From assembly GCF_030936135.1 (NCBI RefSeq), contig NC_082611.1, forward strand, positions 13,903,001 through 13,967,000: a DNA stretch of 64,000 nucleotides. Direction: 5' to 3'. The notes below the pieces were generated by a model. The model did no database searches, had not been told where the DNA came from, and saw only the letters and a list, made by a program, of their open reading frames with translations. This stretch comes from Gavia stellata. Taxonomy: Eukaryota > Chordata > Aves > Gaviiformes > Gaviidae. Position numbers and translations under genes: made by a program. This document shows, piece after piece, positions 46,824 through 61,510 of the stretch. Each line of letters begins with the position of its first letter. The stretch's first letter is position 1.

Positions 46824-49510
46824 GTGGATGAAATTGTGAGATGTGTTCCTCCCTTTGCTCCCTTTTAAATAGTTCTTGTGTTCTTTGAAGCATGATTTTC
46901 TCTTTCTTGCTGTTTTGTGTTCAGGGTCTAGCCCAGTTGACTGAAACCCTTGTTAAAGCATGACAAAAATAAAGTTGAATTGAAATCTTATTACAGATAA
47001 CCCATATTTTGATACAGCTTCTCTGCTACTGGAAAACTAACAATGAATAAAGATCCTTTCCTAATAAAGCTTGGAGAAAAATCTGAACCAGCTTTCCAGT
47101 TATAAAAACCAGAGACCTTGTGCACACAATTCTCCTCCTGTTTATACCAGCAGGTGTTTGTTTGCAGTCAGTGGTATCTGGAGCTGGAAGTGTTTTGTAA
47201 TTCAAGAAATCTCAACATCTGTGAATATCCCTGCTATTGTCTACCATAAATATAGTACCTTATATAAAAAATACATATTTTTTTTTTTTTAGAAATAAAA
47301 TTCTTCTCCCAATTAAAATGCCAGTTTACTATTGCTGAGCATACATCCTATTGACTGGGAACTTGCCTGTCCTGTTTGGTGTCTGAATGCAATACGTTTC
47401 TTAGAACACTGATTACACAAGAAGGATAAGAGTGATTCACATATGAAACATCATTCTTTTCAGATAAGATCTAGAGATGAGTTGCTTTAATGTGCAAAGT
47501 AAATATTTGAGTGACACGTGGCACATAGCTCAAAACAAAGCAGAAACCACTAGTATGCAATGATTTCCAAATGAAAAATTATCTCCAATATGAAAAATTA
47601 TACATAGGCTTTTTCTAGTAATTTGCCTATCAAAATAAGATGTAGAAAAGAGAACCAGCCACGTGCCATGCAGGAATCTGAAAAATCACTCTACGCTCTG
47701 CATCTGAAACCCCAGCCTGTGATAGCTGGATTGTGTGCCTAGCCACAGTGGGGACCATTACTTAGTTTTGTTAGTAGCACAAAAGTCATGATTTTCTCTT
47801 CTGTTTTTTTTCCTTTTAATATAACAGTTCGAAAAGCTCTGAGCCTGGTGTCAGAAAGATGGTTGTAGCATTCAGACAGTCTTACTTATTGACGATGTGA
47901 GGCAGAAAAAGCTTAACAGTTTAATTCAAAGTTAATCATTGAATCTAGCGAACGTTTGCCTTGGTTTGCAAGGAATACCTTTATGAAAAATGTTTTATTG
48001 TTTTCTTTTTTATTTTGGATGTTGAAAAATATCCACAATCCTAACCTGGTATTTGAAAATCATGTTTTTGAAACAGTACATGGAAAAAGTCAGTGAGAAT
48101 GTTTCAAAATTGATGGAGAAGTTATTTAAAGTATGTTGTTAATTTTTGCTCTCTTTGACCAGCTTGGCTGTTAATGGTTTTCAAGGGGAAACTCTATCCT
48201 GTTAGCTGAGAAGTAAAGTCCTCACATTCACAACAAATTCTACTTTCATGCTAACACATCGCTACTACCAACAGTAATATTTGTGCTTCCAACATGGCAC
48301 CACACATGTTTGGCTTGGACAAGGCGGACAAGGCAGACAAGGCTTCAGGAAGTCAGCTGGGAGCTGCACAAGATTACTACAGAGATCTTCATGCCTTGGA
48401 GTAATGGACCACAGCATGAAACACCACAGAGACATCCTGCTGTAACAATGAAATTGCATCTACTGGTTATTATCACACCTTAACAACTGCTAGAGCCAGA
48501 ACCACAAAGGAGTAGACTCACAGACTGGAAAAAATACAGAATTGAGAAATTTCATGCAGAGAGGACAAAGCCCGTTGTGCTGGCATGACCGTGGTGTTGA
48601 CGCCAGTGGTTACACAATTGGGCTGTGTTTGGCATGTCCAAGAGTTGTAAAATTTTCTGCTTGAATTAACGGGCTTTCTGACTTTTCTAGACAATGGGAA
48701 TCAACAGGTTTTCCATCTACATGATGCATATGACAAAACCACCTTATAGATCATCACACTGATCTTGGAAGAACGAGGACTGGACCATTAGCCCTCAGGG
48801 TCATTTTGGAAAGCTCGTTATCCACAGCCAATTAACTTCAATGGTAGGGACTGAGATGCTGCAAAGAGCTGATCGCTAGAGCTGACTTGCAAGCCACAGA
48901 TATTTCTGATGTAAGAAAGAGTATGTGGTCAGATGACTGAATTATTGTCTAATTACAAACTTCGGTGCAGTCAGAAGAATAAGTATCTCAGTATTTCAGT
49001 TGTCCCTAGAACTCTACTTTGTTTTAATTATAAAAGTGGGCAATGTGCAAAGGAGATAGAACATAGTCTAAATAGGCCAAAAATATCTGTTCCTTTGCAA
49101 AGACTGTGTTGACTTTGCACAGGCTTTGCAAAGACTAGTTGTGAGTGCAACCAAAATATTTTAGAGGTTGCTTTCCCCCCAGGGGACCCTGCCATACACA
49201 AAAAGGTCAATGCACACCTATCTGGTACCACAAGGGAAAAGGACACAAAAGGCACAAATACGCAGAATCCCATTGCCTGCTACCTCTCATGAAGAGGGGC
49301 TTCAGGTCCCTGCAGCCAGGAGGAGTCCAAGGGTAAGGGAGGTGCTGCAGGGTCCAGTGCCAGCCTGGGGGAGGCTGCCAGGGGCTCTTGAGTTCTCTAA
49401 TTGACTGGGACAGTAATTAACCTCAGTCCCAGTGTGGGGCACTCCACTGACAAATGCACTCTTTTGCTAATTTTGAGCATACATAGTTTATGAGCATATG
49501 TGGATTTTTT
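46824..49510. other. Intergenic, nothing recognised
   Basis: Simple T run at 47,278-47,291; otherwise no identifiable features. Confidence 0.5.
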
Positions 49511-49536
49511 AAAAAAAAAAAAATTTTTTTTTTTTT
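49511..49536. repeat. A13T13 perfect palindrome
   Basis: Thirteen A then thirteen T, preceded by six T. It is self-complementary and likely unstable in length. Confidence 0.9.
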
Positions 49537-49564
49537 CAGAGCTGTGTTTCGTAAGTTTAGTTTT

Positions 49565-49650
49565 AGGTAGTCCTGAGAGGAGCAGGGAGTTGGACTCCAT
49601 GATCCTTATGGGTGCCTTCCAACTTGAGATATTCTATGATTCTATGATAC
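49565..49650 (+). mobile_element. CR1 LINE 3' end
   Basis: GGAGTTGGACTCCATGATCC, then GTGCCTTCCAACTTGAGA and the signature tail ATTCTATGATTCTATGAT. This is the classic 3' end of avian CR1, truncated to about 85 bases. Confidence 0.9.
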
Positions 49651-49698
49651 TAATGGTTTCAGTGTCTGGAATTGAACAAAATGATCTGAAACTGATTT

Positions 49699-49731
49699 TT
49701 TTTTTTTCTTTTTTTTTTTTTCTTTCCAAGC
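49699..49731. repeat. T-rich pyrimidine tract
   Basis: Long T runs broken by single C, directly downstream of the CR1 tail. Confidence 0.85.
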
Positions 49732-49734
49732 GAA

Positions 49735-52700
49735 GAATATAACTTTAAATCTTGAACTCCTGGATCTTCCTTAAATTTCTTCACTTGAAAAAAGCAGTAT
49801 GTTAGAGCATCATATCTAAAACAGAAAAGATGGAGAAAGCTCAGTGCAGCTGCTATTGGTTGTGGTTGATTTATGGCTGAACTACTAACATAATCAAAGA
49901 TACAAATCCCGACCAGCTAACTCATGGAAATGCTAAGAATTCTTGAAATTCCTACGCTGAGACTTTCTTGGAAGATTACTTCAAGTGCTCGGTAAGTAGA
50001 GAATGACGTTGTATAAGAGAACATATATTCCCTTTTTACAGTAGATGATCACATGTCTCTTTTTAGCCCTTTCCCTTGATTGAGCTTCCAGAGCTCTCAA
50101 TAAAAATGTGCCAGAAAAGAGGTTCTACTTAGGGAGAACAGCATTCCCTGTACCTCCTGTAGTTGGCAGGAAGGACAAAACAGCTTTTCTGTGTGGCTGG
50201 TGTGTTGATGAAGATGGCGTTGGTCAAAGAGTAATTTATGCAAGTTACCTGAGAAGTATGCAAGTACAGTTATATGAGAATGTGACAACAGTATGTAGAA
50301 AGCAAAGTCATAAAGGTCAAAAACAAAAATGCAGATTAATGATGCATTAATTAGTAGAATCAATATTGTATTGAAATGGAAAAGTCAGACTGAAATTGTA
50401 CAGATACCAAAACACTTCCAAAATCAGCAAACCCCTGTATCAACTTTCATCAGGGCTCAGTTCGCCCTGCAGCTGGGTTACTGGATGCTGCCACCTGCAG
50501 TCTGCTTTGGTCCAGAGCGCTCTGATGCACTGAGTGACAAAACAAATACAAACCTGCTCTTCCTCACTTTTAGAAGCCTTAGGTTTAAATGTATTCATAT
50601 CTGCTATCCTAAAATAGCTGCTTCTAAGTGATTTTACGGAATAACTAACCAGAATTACAAAAACAAAGAAAACCCAAAAAACCCACTAAAACCCAGAGCC
50701 ATCTACTCAGATCTTTTACAATCCGTTCCATCAAAAATATAAGGAGAAACAGTATTGCCTATTAACGGTCACTCACAAATAGTCTTTAATCCAGTATCTT
50801 GTCTTGCTAGGTGTTACATGAAGACTACCATTTAAAAGCTATGAATCCCTTCCTTCGCCGAGTTCAAAATAGGCCATTCAAAGATCTGTGTAGGGACAGG
50901 ATAAGGGTTTTTTTTCTGTAGCTGAAGTTGGGGCCAGAACCTACAGTCCTCCATAATCCTGTTCCTTATAGTTTAGGTATCTTTAAAGTTATTTTTGGAC
51001 TTGCTCCCAGAGCCCTCTCGCAGCTGAATGACCCTATTGTCGAGCCTTGAGCAGTGGCTGAGGTATCAAGTCCTTACTAATTAAAATGAAAAATCTACTT
51101 TATATGCAGTGCTTTTCTTGATGGAAATAAAAGACATGATAGGTCGCTGTGGAGGAAGTTAGAGTCCTCTGCCTGAAACAACTCCCTGAAACTGTTGTCC
51201 AGCAATGTTCAAATGTTTATCAGCCTGTATCTGGAACTATGCCAAGAGTGACTTGCAGAGAGTTAAAGGTGTGCAAAAGTAGTACAGGAGATCAGAAAGG
51301 GAATTATCCTGAAATCAGTTGTAAGTAGGATGGTTGTTAAGGTACTTACTGTACTGTAGAACTTAATGCTCTCCTGTCAGGCTGTGAAAACACATCCTTG
51401 GTGTACGTCCCTTCTGAATTTACAAGTCATTTGTGCTTGGTGGAGTAGTTTAAAGCAATTTTCTGCTATTTTGGGTTTCAATCCTATTTAACTGATGAAA
51501 TTCCACCCTTTTTAATGCAGTCCTTATTCTGCAGACACTGTGACATGAAAAAGCAGTCACATACCCTGAAGAGGTTGCTAGCTGTGATCGCTATGGTCAA
51601 GTGAAAACCAGACTGATCCACTTTTTTTTTTGGCATGAAGAGACAAGTATTCTGCCTGTGCATAGTGTACCGTGATTGGTACCTAGCTGGCTGGGCAAAC
51701 CATGTCATTCACTTGGACTGTAAACTGCTCTGGCTTACTGACAGCGCCGTTAAACATCCCTTTGTTTGGTGATAGTAAAATAATTAAAAACCACACCCAA
51801 AGACCAGAAATTATACACCCTTAAAAACTGACCAGGCTAGTCAGTCCAATAAGTGCAGGAACCGGGGATTGTCCTGGCTGTCTGTGTGAGTGTGTGCATT
51901 TGTACAGAAAGAAAGAGAGAAGATAAAAAATAAGCCAAAGAAAGAGTCCTTGCGCTCTAAACTCCTTGTTTTTTTTCTGGAAGGTCCTTCAAATGTTGGC
52001 CCCAGCAGATGGAGATAATGCCAGCATAGCACAACCAAGCTAATTGGTTTGCATGAATTAGTTGTTAGGAGGCAGTATCAGAGAGCTGAAGATTTCTTTG
52101 TGCCAGCATAGGGTATCTTGAACACAAGCTGAGTATTCCAGTTATGCAGTTTAGCTTAGTTTTGAGCCTCTGAAGCTCTGTAAGGCCATTTTTATTTCTT
52201 AAGTGCTTTTGAGTTACGTTGGCTGAAAAAAGAAGATACAGGGAACTGCTTCAGTGTGAAACCCTGACATGAGTCAGCTGCAGCAAGTTGTACTATGCCA
52301 GAGGTTGAAGCTGTTACTCAGGAGTGATTTGAGTTGAAGCAGAGACCTGAGAAGGGCTCCTTAGCTTTGAGTCACTGCTGAGCAGCCCAGTCCCTCTCCC
52401 AACACCTGTCTTCAGTCCTCTTCTGATCCCTCTTCAAGCAAAAAGGAAATGCTAATGTGATGGTCCCAGTATACACACACCTGCCTCCTACTTTAACTGG
52501 GAAGTAGGTACTAAATCACCACTTCAATATATTGTTTACTTAAAGATCATTACAGAGAGCAGTATTTTCTATGCAGAGAATTAATAAAGAATGTCTCTGC
52601 TGCCTGCCTTGTATCTGTGGGCAAATAAAGATTGTGAGCAGAGAGAAGTGGCAAAATCTGTCCCTGGTAAAAGAGGTTCATCATTTGTTTGCCTTTCATC

Positions 52701-55700
52701 AAAGACAACATGCTACTGACGTGAGCAGTCCTTCCTTCAAAGACTGAAATCACGAGCACTCAGTCACAGTGCTATTACTGTCAAGCGTGGCACCAAGCAC
52801 GTCATTATTGCCAGAGCACAGTCAGCCTCATTCATTCCCAGATCTTTCCTGTCTTTTACTAGGCACTGTTTTTAGGAGGATTTCACTGCCATACGTGAGG
52901 TGCTCCGTTTGCTTCTCAGATATTTCTGACAGACAAGACGCCCAGTGATCATGTACTGAAGGATCAAAAGACACACTGGTGCTCCTAAGCAAATGGTTTC
53001 ACTTTTGGAGCATAAGGAATTCATGCAAGTGACAGATCAGAGAACATGTTAATTTGAACACAGCATGCTTCTCTCAAGCAGCCCTGCTTGGAGGGGGAGT
53101 GTTTCTTCTCAAAACATAATAATTAAACAAGAGTATGTTAGATTGCACCTCTGGAAATGCCTTGCACTGCTCTGTTTCTCATTAACTCTTGCAAAAATAC
53201 TGGTCAGAGCAATATATTAAAACACATCTGTTTCCTGGTGCCTCTATCAATTAGGAACGTAACAAAGACATTATGCAAGAAATTTCAAGATAATAAAACC
53301 TTTCCTTGCTGAACCTAGTCTTTTTGCCTGACCCATTTGTCCCTGGCATCCACTTGATTTATTTCTCAGGAAAGGGTCAAATGAATGATTAATACATGAG
53401 GCAGTGGATTTGTTGTGAAATACATAGTTTTTTCTGTAGAGCACATAAAAGTATTTCTCTTGCTCTGCTGTTGTTTGAGTGCTGCTCTCAGTGGCTTATG
53501 GTAAAATGGCTAATAGTTTCCTGTAGCAGTCAGATAGGCCGGTGTGTTGAGAAGCTCAGAAATACTACTTTTCCCGCTCCTCCCCCCCCCGCCCCAATCT
53601 GTCAGCTGTGACACTTTCCCATCTGCCCTTGCAACCTTCCTCTGGATTGTTGTAACAGCTTTAATCAGCAGAATCGACAAAACCCAAATTACATGACTGA
53701 CAGCAGAGAAAGACCCAGATGTTACCTTATCAATGCTTTTGCATGGGCTGATCAGCTACATTCTACCTGATCTCGTCAGCTTGCTGCTCCACTCCAAACA
53801 GTGTTCTTGCATTGGGGCATAGTGCGGGGCTTTGCTAGGATAAAGCAGAGTGTGGAGGGCAGGAAGAGAGAAAAAGAGGCTGAGAAAATGAAAAGTAGCT
53901 TTACAGATCCAAACAACCTACAGTTTAGGAAGGTACTTCTGGGTATTTCGATAGTCCTGTGAGGGAGGAGACACCCGAGCAATCCAGAGTTGGAGAGTTC
54001 AGATTTGGATCCTCCCTCTCATTCTCTCATAAGGAGAGACTGTAACGAGATCTGTTGGAAGGAGGTGTGTTCATAGGATATGTCTGTCTCTGCAACACGC
54101 CTTTTGCAGAGGAAGTAGTAAAACTAAACAGCACGTACTCAAACACACACACATGTGAAAAGGTATATCCTTCCCAGTTAATCTGGAAGGATAGTTTATC
54201 AGTACCCTGTCCTGCCTGGTATCCTCTGAGAGCAAAAGTCACTTTCAGGACAAAGCCAGGAAATGTTGATTTAGGCCTTTTACATGTACTCCTGACAAAG
54301 TCGCTCACCATGACCATAAAAACAAGGCTGATGCAGAAGGAAAATGCAAAGACGGGTTTCTATACTGCTGGGAGCCTTATACCACCATCCTGTCCCCCTT
54401 CTGATCCAGCTTGGTGTGCCAGCTGGTAGTAGTACAGCCTTTCTGGCTTAAATTTGGAACAGGAATTAAAATCTCTTGGAGTTTTCTTTGAGTAATGTCA
54501 TTGTACTGTGATTGGAGTCTGCAGCATCTAATCCTGTCCACCACTTAAAATTAATAAGGGTTTTAAGGTGTAGAGCTGCAGCAGCATCCTAATCACTGAG
54601 GGATTGCTTGTGTCTAGAACAGACTACACCCAAAGACAAAGCTAAAAGCAAAAGACAATTTCTAATGATGATATACAGACGATAATGTGTTTAGCCTTAA
54701 TTGTGTTTACTGTAAGTGGAGCCCTTGAGGGAAAACCAATATAAGCAGTTTCTCAGTCAAGAATGGAGCCACAAGATAGGCGTGTTGTTTAAACAAAATT
54801 CACTGTCTGCTAGTGAGCTTTTAAATCTTTTAGAAGGCAGGAACATGGTGTGTGATAGTTGCAGAGCAAATGTTGACCTGTTCCGGTGATGCTGACTACA
54901 AAAGGCCTGACAATAGGGCACAGCATCTGCAGAAATGGAGACGTCTTGGCTTGGCTGCTTCCCAGTTCTTGCTACTGGAAGATCACTGAGCTCTTGGCCC
55001 TGGGACAGTGAATTTGCACTAACTGACAATACCTTAAGTTTCTGTGTTACCTTTAGTCCATAGTATCCCAAATATTCCATATTCCACTATCCCAAATTAA
55101 GAAATAGTCCACAGTATCTCTGCAGACCACAGACTGAAGAACACTGGTACAGACTAGACTTATATAGCAACATGAGAAGCCCCAAAATAATACCAAGGTT
55201 GCTCCAGTGCAAGAGCATTTTTCAGGCCCTGTAGAAGGAGTAGCCATGTAGTTAATTAAAAAGAGAAAAGGAAGAAGAGGAAACATCAAAGCTGCGAAGC
55301 TGCCTTGTCAAAGGGACATTACTCCTGTGCTCTCTTGCACTCTTCTTTTGCTCCACAGAAAACACACTGATTCTTTTATTCTCTGTGCCAAACAACTGGC
55401 TACCCCCAGATCTTCTGCTCAAGAGACAGCACAGTACTTAAAGAGCAGAGAAATGTGTGTAGTTTGAGAAGATCGAAAACCTGCATCAGTCTGTGGCCTG
55501 GGACGTGAGTTTTGTATGTTCAGCATGGCTGTTCCTCAGATATTGAGCTGTGAGTGGGCCGATTCAAACCCTTCTGCTATTTAAGCTGCAAGATCTTCCG
55601 AGTTCTCCCACATGATGGTCTGAAAAGCTGGGATACACACTCAATATCTTTACCAAATGAAGGAAAATTAGGAGAGTGAATGCTGCAAGCCACGACCATG

Positions 55701-58700
55701 CAATGTTTCTGTTGATTCCTAGTTTTAAAGAACAGGTGTTGCTGGGGTGTCTAAACACTGTCAAGTTTAAGTATATTTATTTGCAAGTCAGTTTTGTCAG
55801 CACATTTTCCTTTGTTACGAAAGCACCCCAGTAAATAATTGTGAACTTGAAAATGTAATTAATATCTGTTTTTTTTTCTTTTTGACATGAATAGATTGTG
55901 AGTAACTTCAAACAAGAGAGAGATCAGATCTGAGACTGGCCAATTTCTTCAAAAGAATAACTGAGTCTGTAAGTCATCATTGAACAGTTTGGTACCTGGC
56001 AACAGAGTGGTAAGGCTGAAGGACTGTTTTTTCAATTGCATGGACAAAGTGAAAAATTGAAAACAATTTCACTTTGAATTGGGTCAAAACAAAACATGAA
56101 CTGAATTGAAAAATACAGATTGCGCTAAATGGAACACTGTATTAGGCATAAAGCATCTGTGCCATGATGCAGAATTTAAGACATTCACAAACTAATAATA
56201 ATAATTAAACTAAGCTGTATAAACCTATTACTGAGGTGGTGTTATCAGAGGCTGTTGAATGATAGCATTGGTGGAATTGCAGCAGATTTAACATCAGAGT
56301 TGGGAATCACCTCATTGCTCACTGTAATGACTTCAGTGAGCACTTCTTTCTGTGTCCACCTTAAGATTTTATTTCTCTCATGCCCACTGAAACATTTATG
56401 TGTCTGGGCTAAGTATTGCACCACACACAAAGATTTATATGATTAATAAAAGCATCCTTCATACAGCAAATTCTAGTCCATCAGTCTGGAATTGGAGGCT
56501 GCAAGTAGAGGATTAATGGAAAAACACAAGGCTACTGTCCTTAACAGGAGCAAATTTTAAAAACAGACAAAGAGGAGTACTGCATTACTCTAGTCACCTG
56601 GATACACCTCTGATACATAGAGAAACCCTAGAGAGGAACAGCAGCCCTCTTCTTTGGTGCTTATTATGTGTGATGTTGATGCTCCTGTTGAGAACACTCC
56701 TATTTACTTCCGCTGAAACTGGAGTAAGTCCTGGGATGTTTTTAATCTGTAATTGAACCGAATACAGTGTCATTCTGAAAAAATCAGAGCTGGTAAGTGG
56801 TTCTGCTTCATGTGTATTTTCTCTGTTTTCAAGAGGCTTACGGATGTAAAACACCTCTCAAAGCTGATTTTGTCATTAATACATATAAAACTGAGTATAT
56901 ATGCCTATGGGGTTATTGTTCTTGAACATTATCATATAGGAGTGGCTATACAGTCACTTACTGTGAAATCTTTTCCAGAGTGTCAAAAGATATTTAGAGA
57001 TTAACAGAAATGAATTAAACACCTGAAGACAGCTATGTGGCTGTAAAATGAGAGAGCTGGATGAGGTGGAAACTGACCTGATGAACTAGTAGGAAGTGTT
57101 CAAGTGATTTCCTTTTAAAAATATAATTTAATTCAAACAATGTATCTGGGAATTTCTTATACTTTCCCACAGATTCCCACCCCCCCCAGGAAATATGACT
57201 GGTGGAAGGAGAGTAAGTATAGAAAATTCCTTGATCAGAGCACCCTTATCTTGGCCTTTGCCTTGTCAGCTGCCATGATGTTGGCATAAAAAAATTGCAA
57301 TATTCCCTAAGAAAACAACAAAGATGTGACATTTCTGCACCACAGTTTCCAGCTCCCTCACCATAAGCAGAAGCCACAAACAGTTTTAGGCTACCATCTC
57401 TGTGCAAAGATCTTTCTTATGCTCCCATTCTTTTCTTTTCCTGTTTCATACACTAGTGTGATACAAACACAAAATCCTTCTATCCCTACATTCATCATAC
57501 AAACAGGAATTCCTCTTTTTTTTTTAATGTTGCATGAATGCCTCCAAATTTTCTGGAAACCACAGGAAATTGTTGGACTGCACAAAATTCCTTCCCCCCC
57601 CGGGCCCCAAATATGGACCCAGGGGTTAACTCTCCTCAAATAACTAATGGAACCAGACACCTGGAATTGTCAGTTTAAAGAGTAAAAAAATAATACTGTG
57701 ATGCCTGGTCCTGCATGCCCAGTTCGCACTGTCAAAGGATCCCAGACTGTCACTACAGAGAGAATATTCTCTCTGCTATGAAAAATAGCCGTTAGTTAAG
57801 AGGAAGGGAAGGCGATAACTAAAAGAAGCAGATGTTGCGAACACTCCTGTTTTAATCCTCCTTTTGCTCCTGCCCTTTCTCCCACCATGAGGGTAGGAGG
57901 AGGGAGAAGCCAGTGAGATACTGAAGGCTCAAGCTACCTCTGTAAGAGAAACCTGAACTTTTAAAGAAGCAATTTTCTTAAACAGTTCTCTCCCAAAATA
58001 GACATAGGCAGGAAGTAGTGAAATGGATGGCAAAAGGCTGGGAGCAAGGTAGCTGAGTATTTCCTGTTTGCTTTATCTGTTTGAAACAAAAGGGTTGGAA
58101 AGTATTTCCTCTTGATGATGAGATCACGGTCATTGTTGGGAAATGTGGTATGTTTAACATCATCACAAGGGCCTTTCTGGCTAATCAGAGCTGAGAATAA
58201 CTGTAACCAACCCACTGTGCTGCAAAATATTCTAGTAGCTCCTTGGTGCTATAATAGCTTCTGCAGAAACAAGGTCGTACTAACACAGTGAATCTTAGTA
58301 AGTACTGACCTTAGCAGGCACCAATTCAAGTAACTGATTAGTTTCCTGGATGAGCTATAGCACCCTTTTTGAAGGGTGCTGTTATGAACACTTTTTATTC
58401 AGTGGTCTAATTGTCAAGTTCTTTGTCAGCGTTTGGTCTTATCTTGTACACAGACCTGCAGAAAGTACATTAAATTCTTTGTATCAAGAATTGTTTACAT
58501 TTTCCTGTACCTTATGTGAATGTTTCTGCTGATATAAAATACAGAAAGTGAGCACATCTGTACCCACTCAGTGCAGTACCTGTGCAGTGCTCCTATGCAT
58601 TCAACTAAATATTGACTTACAAGTTTAAATGGTTTGATGTATTGGCACCCTCTTTATACAATGATTGGAAGGATTTCCTCCGAGGTGGGTGCAGCAGCAG

Positions 58701-61440
58701 TTTAAACGGAGAAGTATGCAGTTATACAAGAACATGACTGCTGATGTCCCCATGCATTTTCCATCCCTGTAAACTAGTATCTACTTTCTTATCAGGCATC
58801 TGATCTATAAAAGCACTCTCTGAGAACTGTACAATCATATTTAAGCATGTTCACCTTTATCAGTTCATCCTATTCATCTCCTTGCAAGAAGATGACATCA
58901 GTTGTCACTATCCTGGACTTAACCGAAAGGACTGTACAATAGCCTTTATTGTACAGCACTTTGAAATAAAGCACAGTTACATTTTTTTCCTAGTCTCTCT
59001 TCTGTTGTGCAGTAAAGAAATATGAAGTGCCAGAAAAAGAACCTGTGAACATTGTGGAAATCATAGACAAGCTTCTTTCATAAGGACAAGTTGCAGTTAA
59101 AAAAATAAGAGCACCACTGTTAATTGGGTGAGTATAATAAGCCAGATCAATCCTATTGCTCTGTAAGGGGAGTTTTTTATCCTTGTATACATCATTCCCC
59201 TCTTTCTGCAAACCAGAATTCTTGCTAAATCTCTTTCAAACCAATTTTTGATGCCCTTTTAGTCGTTAGATAATAAATCCCTTCTATTGTTTGGACATGA
59301 GTATTAGCATCATGATCATGTCAAATGCAGAGTATAAAACTCTGGGCCCATAGGAAAGCTGTGCTAATGAACTATCACAGTTAAACTTGCATCCATAGGG
59401 CCCATAAGAGAAATGCAAGGGTAGAGAGCAGTATTATCTCTTAACATTGCCATCCTCTCAAATTTTTTCTCTAGCTGTTGAATGCATTATGAGCCTTGCA
59501 CGAATCACACTGGGAGACAATAGACATTTTATTATTGGCTTTAGTTAGAGCAAAATAATTTTCTAGGAACTATTCTCTTCAATAAAAGATATCCTAAAAC
59601 TCAACACTGCACCAAAGATACGGGAGAAGTGGGGTTGGGTCCATTCTTCTGTCCGAATGGATTTGAGCCTACATCTGGCATGTATCTCTCTTGTGGATCT
59701 ATGTGGTCTTCAGTCTTGGAGCTCCTTGTTGATGCAGTTCCTTTTGCTGAGAACAATCCAATTTTGTTATTAATCCAGTTGTGAAGGAATCACAGTATCG
59801 TCTATCGATGAGGGGAATCTTCTGGATGAGGAGAGTCCAGTACTCAAGACTCTCTTCAGATGACTTGGACAGTCTATTTGGGCCAACAGAGACCAGCTGA
59901 GAGACAGAAACTGAAGAACAGTCTTGTCTCCCCTGGGAATCGCCTTAGTTGGAGGTTCCTACATTCAGCTTGAGTGTCCTGTCCCTTCAGCTACTAAATA
60001 AGGGGGAAAGCACCAACCTTCCTCTGGCTATTGTTTTGCAGAAAGGAATGGGATAAATATGTGGCTCCTGGAGGGAGGGAGGGAGGGTTAGGAATCCCAA
60101 TCAGAGAAGGAGGAGCATTTGGCTGAAAGTACCTAAATTCTTTTCAAAAGGTGACTTAAGTCACACTTTTCTGACTCTCTGTCACTTCTGCTTCTTGTAT
60201 TACATCAGCCCACGCATACTGCAGGCAGTTCTAAAACAAATGGTGTAACCTGCTCCTTGGCCAAATCCAAAACCCATGCCTACTTTTGCATGCACCCACT
60301 GCATGTTTCGCATGTGCCAGGTCTGTAAGCAGACGCCTCTTAGATGTTCTTCTGCACGTGTGGAACTTATACCTGTCCACTGCCTTCCAAGAAAGAATTT
60401 TGCCTATTTCAACTTTGTAAAAGTTGCCATTTCATTTAATTCTAAGTTTAAAAATGCCACCAACATGAAGGATCTAAGGAAATTGGCTTTATAAAAGCCA
60501 ATTTATTTCAAGGCAATCTACCCCTTTTATGGCTTCAATGTGCCCCTAATGGAACAGGGCAGAGAATTCTGCTTCCCCTATTCATTTCCTAGCAAGAGTA
60601 ACTATTTACTGTTTGGTGTGAGAAGGCTGTGCAGGTCTCCAGCACTGCCTGATTGCACTTTCTGACACTCTTCAGACTTGTATCTAAAAAAAGAATTGAT
60701 TAGGAGGATGAATGCCATGTCTGATGATCAAATATTTAAACCTGGAAGGCTTTCAAGAGTGGCAGGCTTGCTAGACTGTGAAAACACCCTTGTTTTGCCA
60801 GAGCTAACTTGCCATTATTAGTTTTCAGAAGACTTGAGGTAATACATGAAATTTTATATCCAGTGGTTTTTAAGAGAAAATGAGGACAGAGATGCAAACA
60901 AAGAGTGTGCCTTTAATCATGTCCTGTCAATTGGAACAAGTAATCATACATCACAAAATGTAGCTGGGAGAATGCATTTTTCTCTCCCTGGTGGGGGAGT
61001 GAAAATGCTAATGGAATCAATGCCCAAAATGAAACAAACACAAATATTCTAACCCATATATTGCATTGATCACAAACACAGGAAATAGTATCTTGTTACA
61101 TGGTCTGTGGATGCAGTTTCTGTTACAAACTTCTGGATACGGAAGTACAGAGAATCCTCTAGATGCTAGGACATGGGAGTCTTGTACTGATCTCTCTCCA
61201 TTGTATTCTTTTCCATCTCTGTTTTCTTTCACTTAATAGTTCTAGCACCATGGGAATTTTTATCTAATCCTTTTTTCAAGAAAAAATTTCCAGTTGTTGA
61301 CAGTTTTTTCTTGCTGTGCAGGATGTTGCATTTACAAGTGTTTTGGAAGAATCTAGCTGCCCAGTCAAGTCATACTGCTAGTAAGAGCCAGTCTTTTTCC
61401 AGAAGAGATAGTAATCTCAGCCCTAGGGATGTAAACATAC
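49735..61440. other. Intergenic, nothing recognised
   Basis: About 11.7 kb with only small unsupported ORFs. Simple-sequence spots are a C run at 53,582-53,590, AAT repeats at 56,196-56,210, C runs at 57,179 and 57,594, and GGGA repeats at 60,072-60,086. No exons, tRNAs or clear transposons. Confidence 0.5.
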
Positions 61441-61445
61441 TTTAA

Positions 61446-61510
61446 CCAGTTTAACCACAGCTATTACACTGGTATAAAGATATTTATACCAGTTTAATCA
61501 CAGCTACCAC
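61446..61510. repeat. Nested direct and inverted repeats, possible DNA-transposon remnant
   Basis: A 22-base direct repeat, CCAGTTTAACCACAGCTATT and two more bases (61,446) versus CCAGTTTAATCACAGCTACC and two more bases (61,489), with 19 of 22 matching. Between and overlapping them is a hairpin with exact arms CTGGTATAAA / TTTATACCAG and a four-base loop (61,469-61,492). Confidence 0.7.

Noticed and set aside
54055..54429. 124-codon + strand ORF
   Set aside because: No family match, no splice or promoter context, and an overlapping opposite-strand ORF of similar size.
59780..59830. Possible CR1 antisense 3' end (GGAATCACAGTATCG)
   Set aside because: Only a short match to the tail, without the rest of the CR1 signature.
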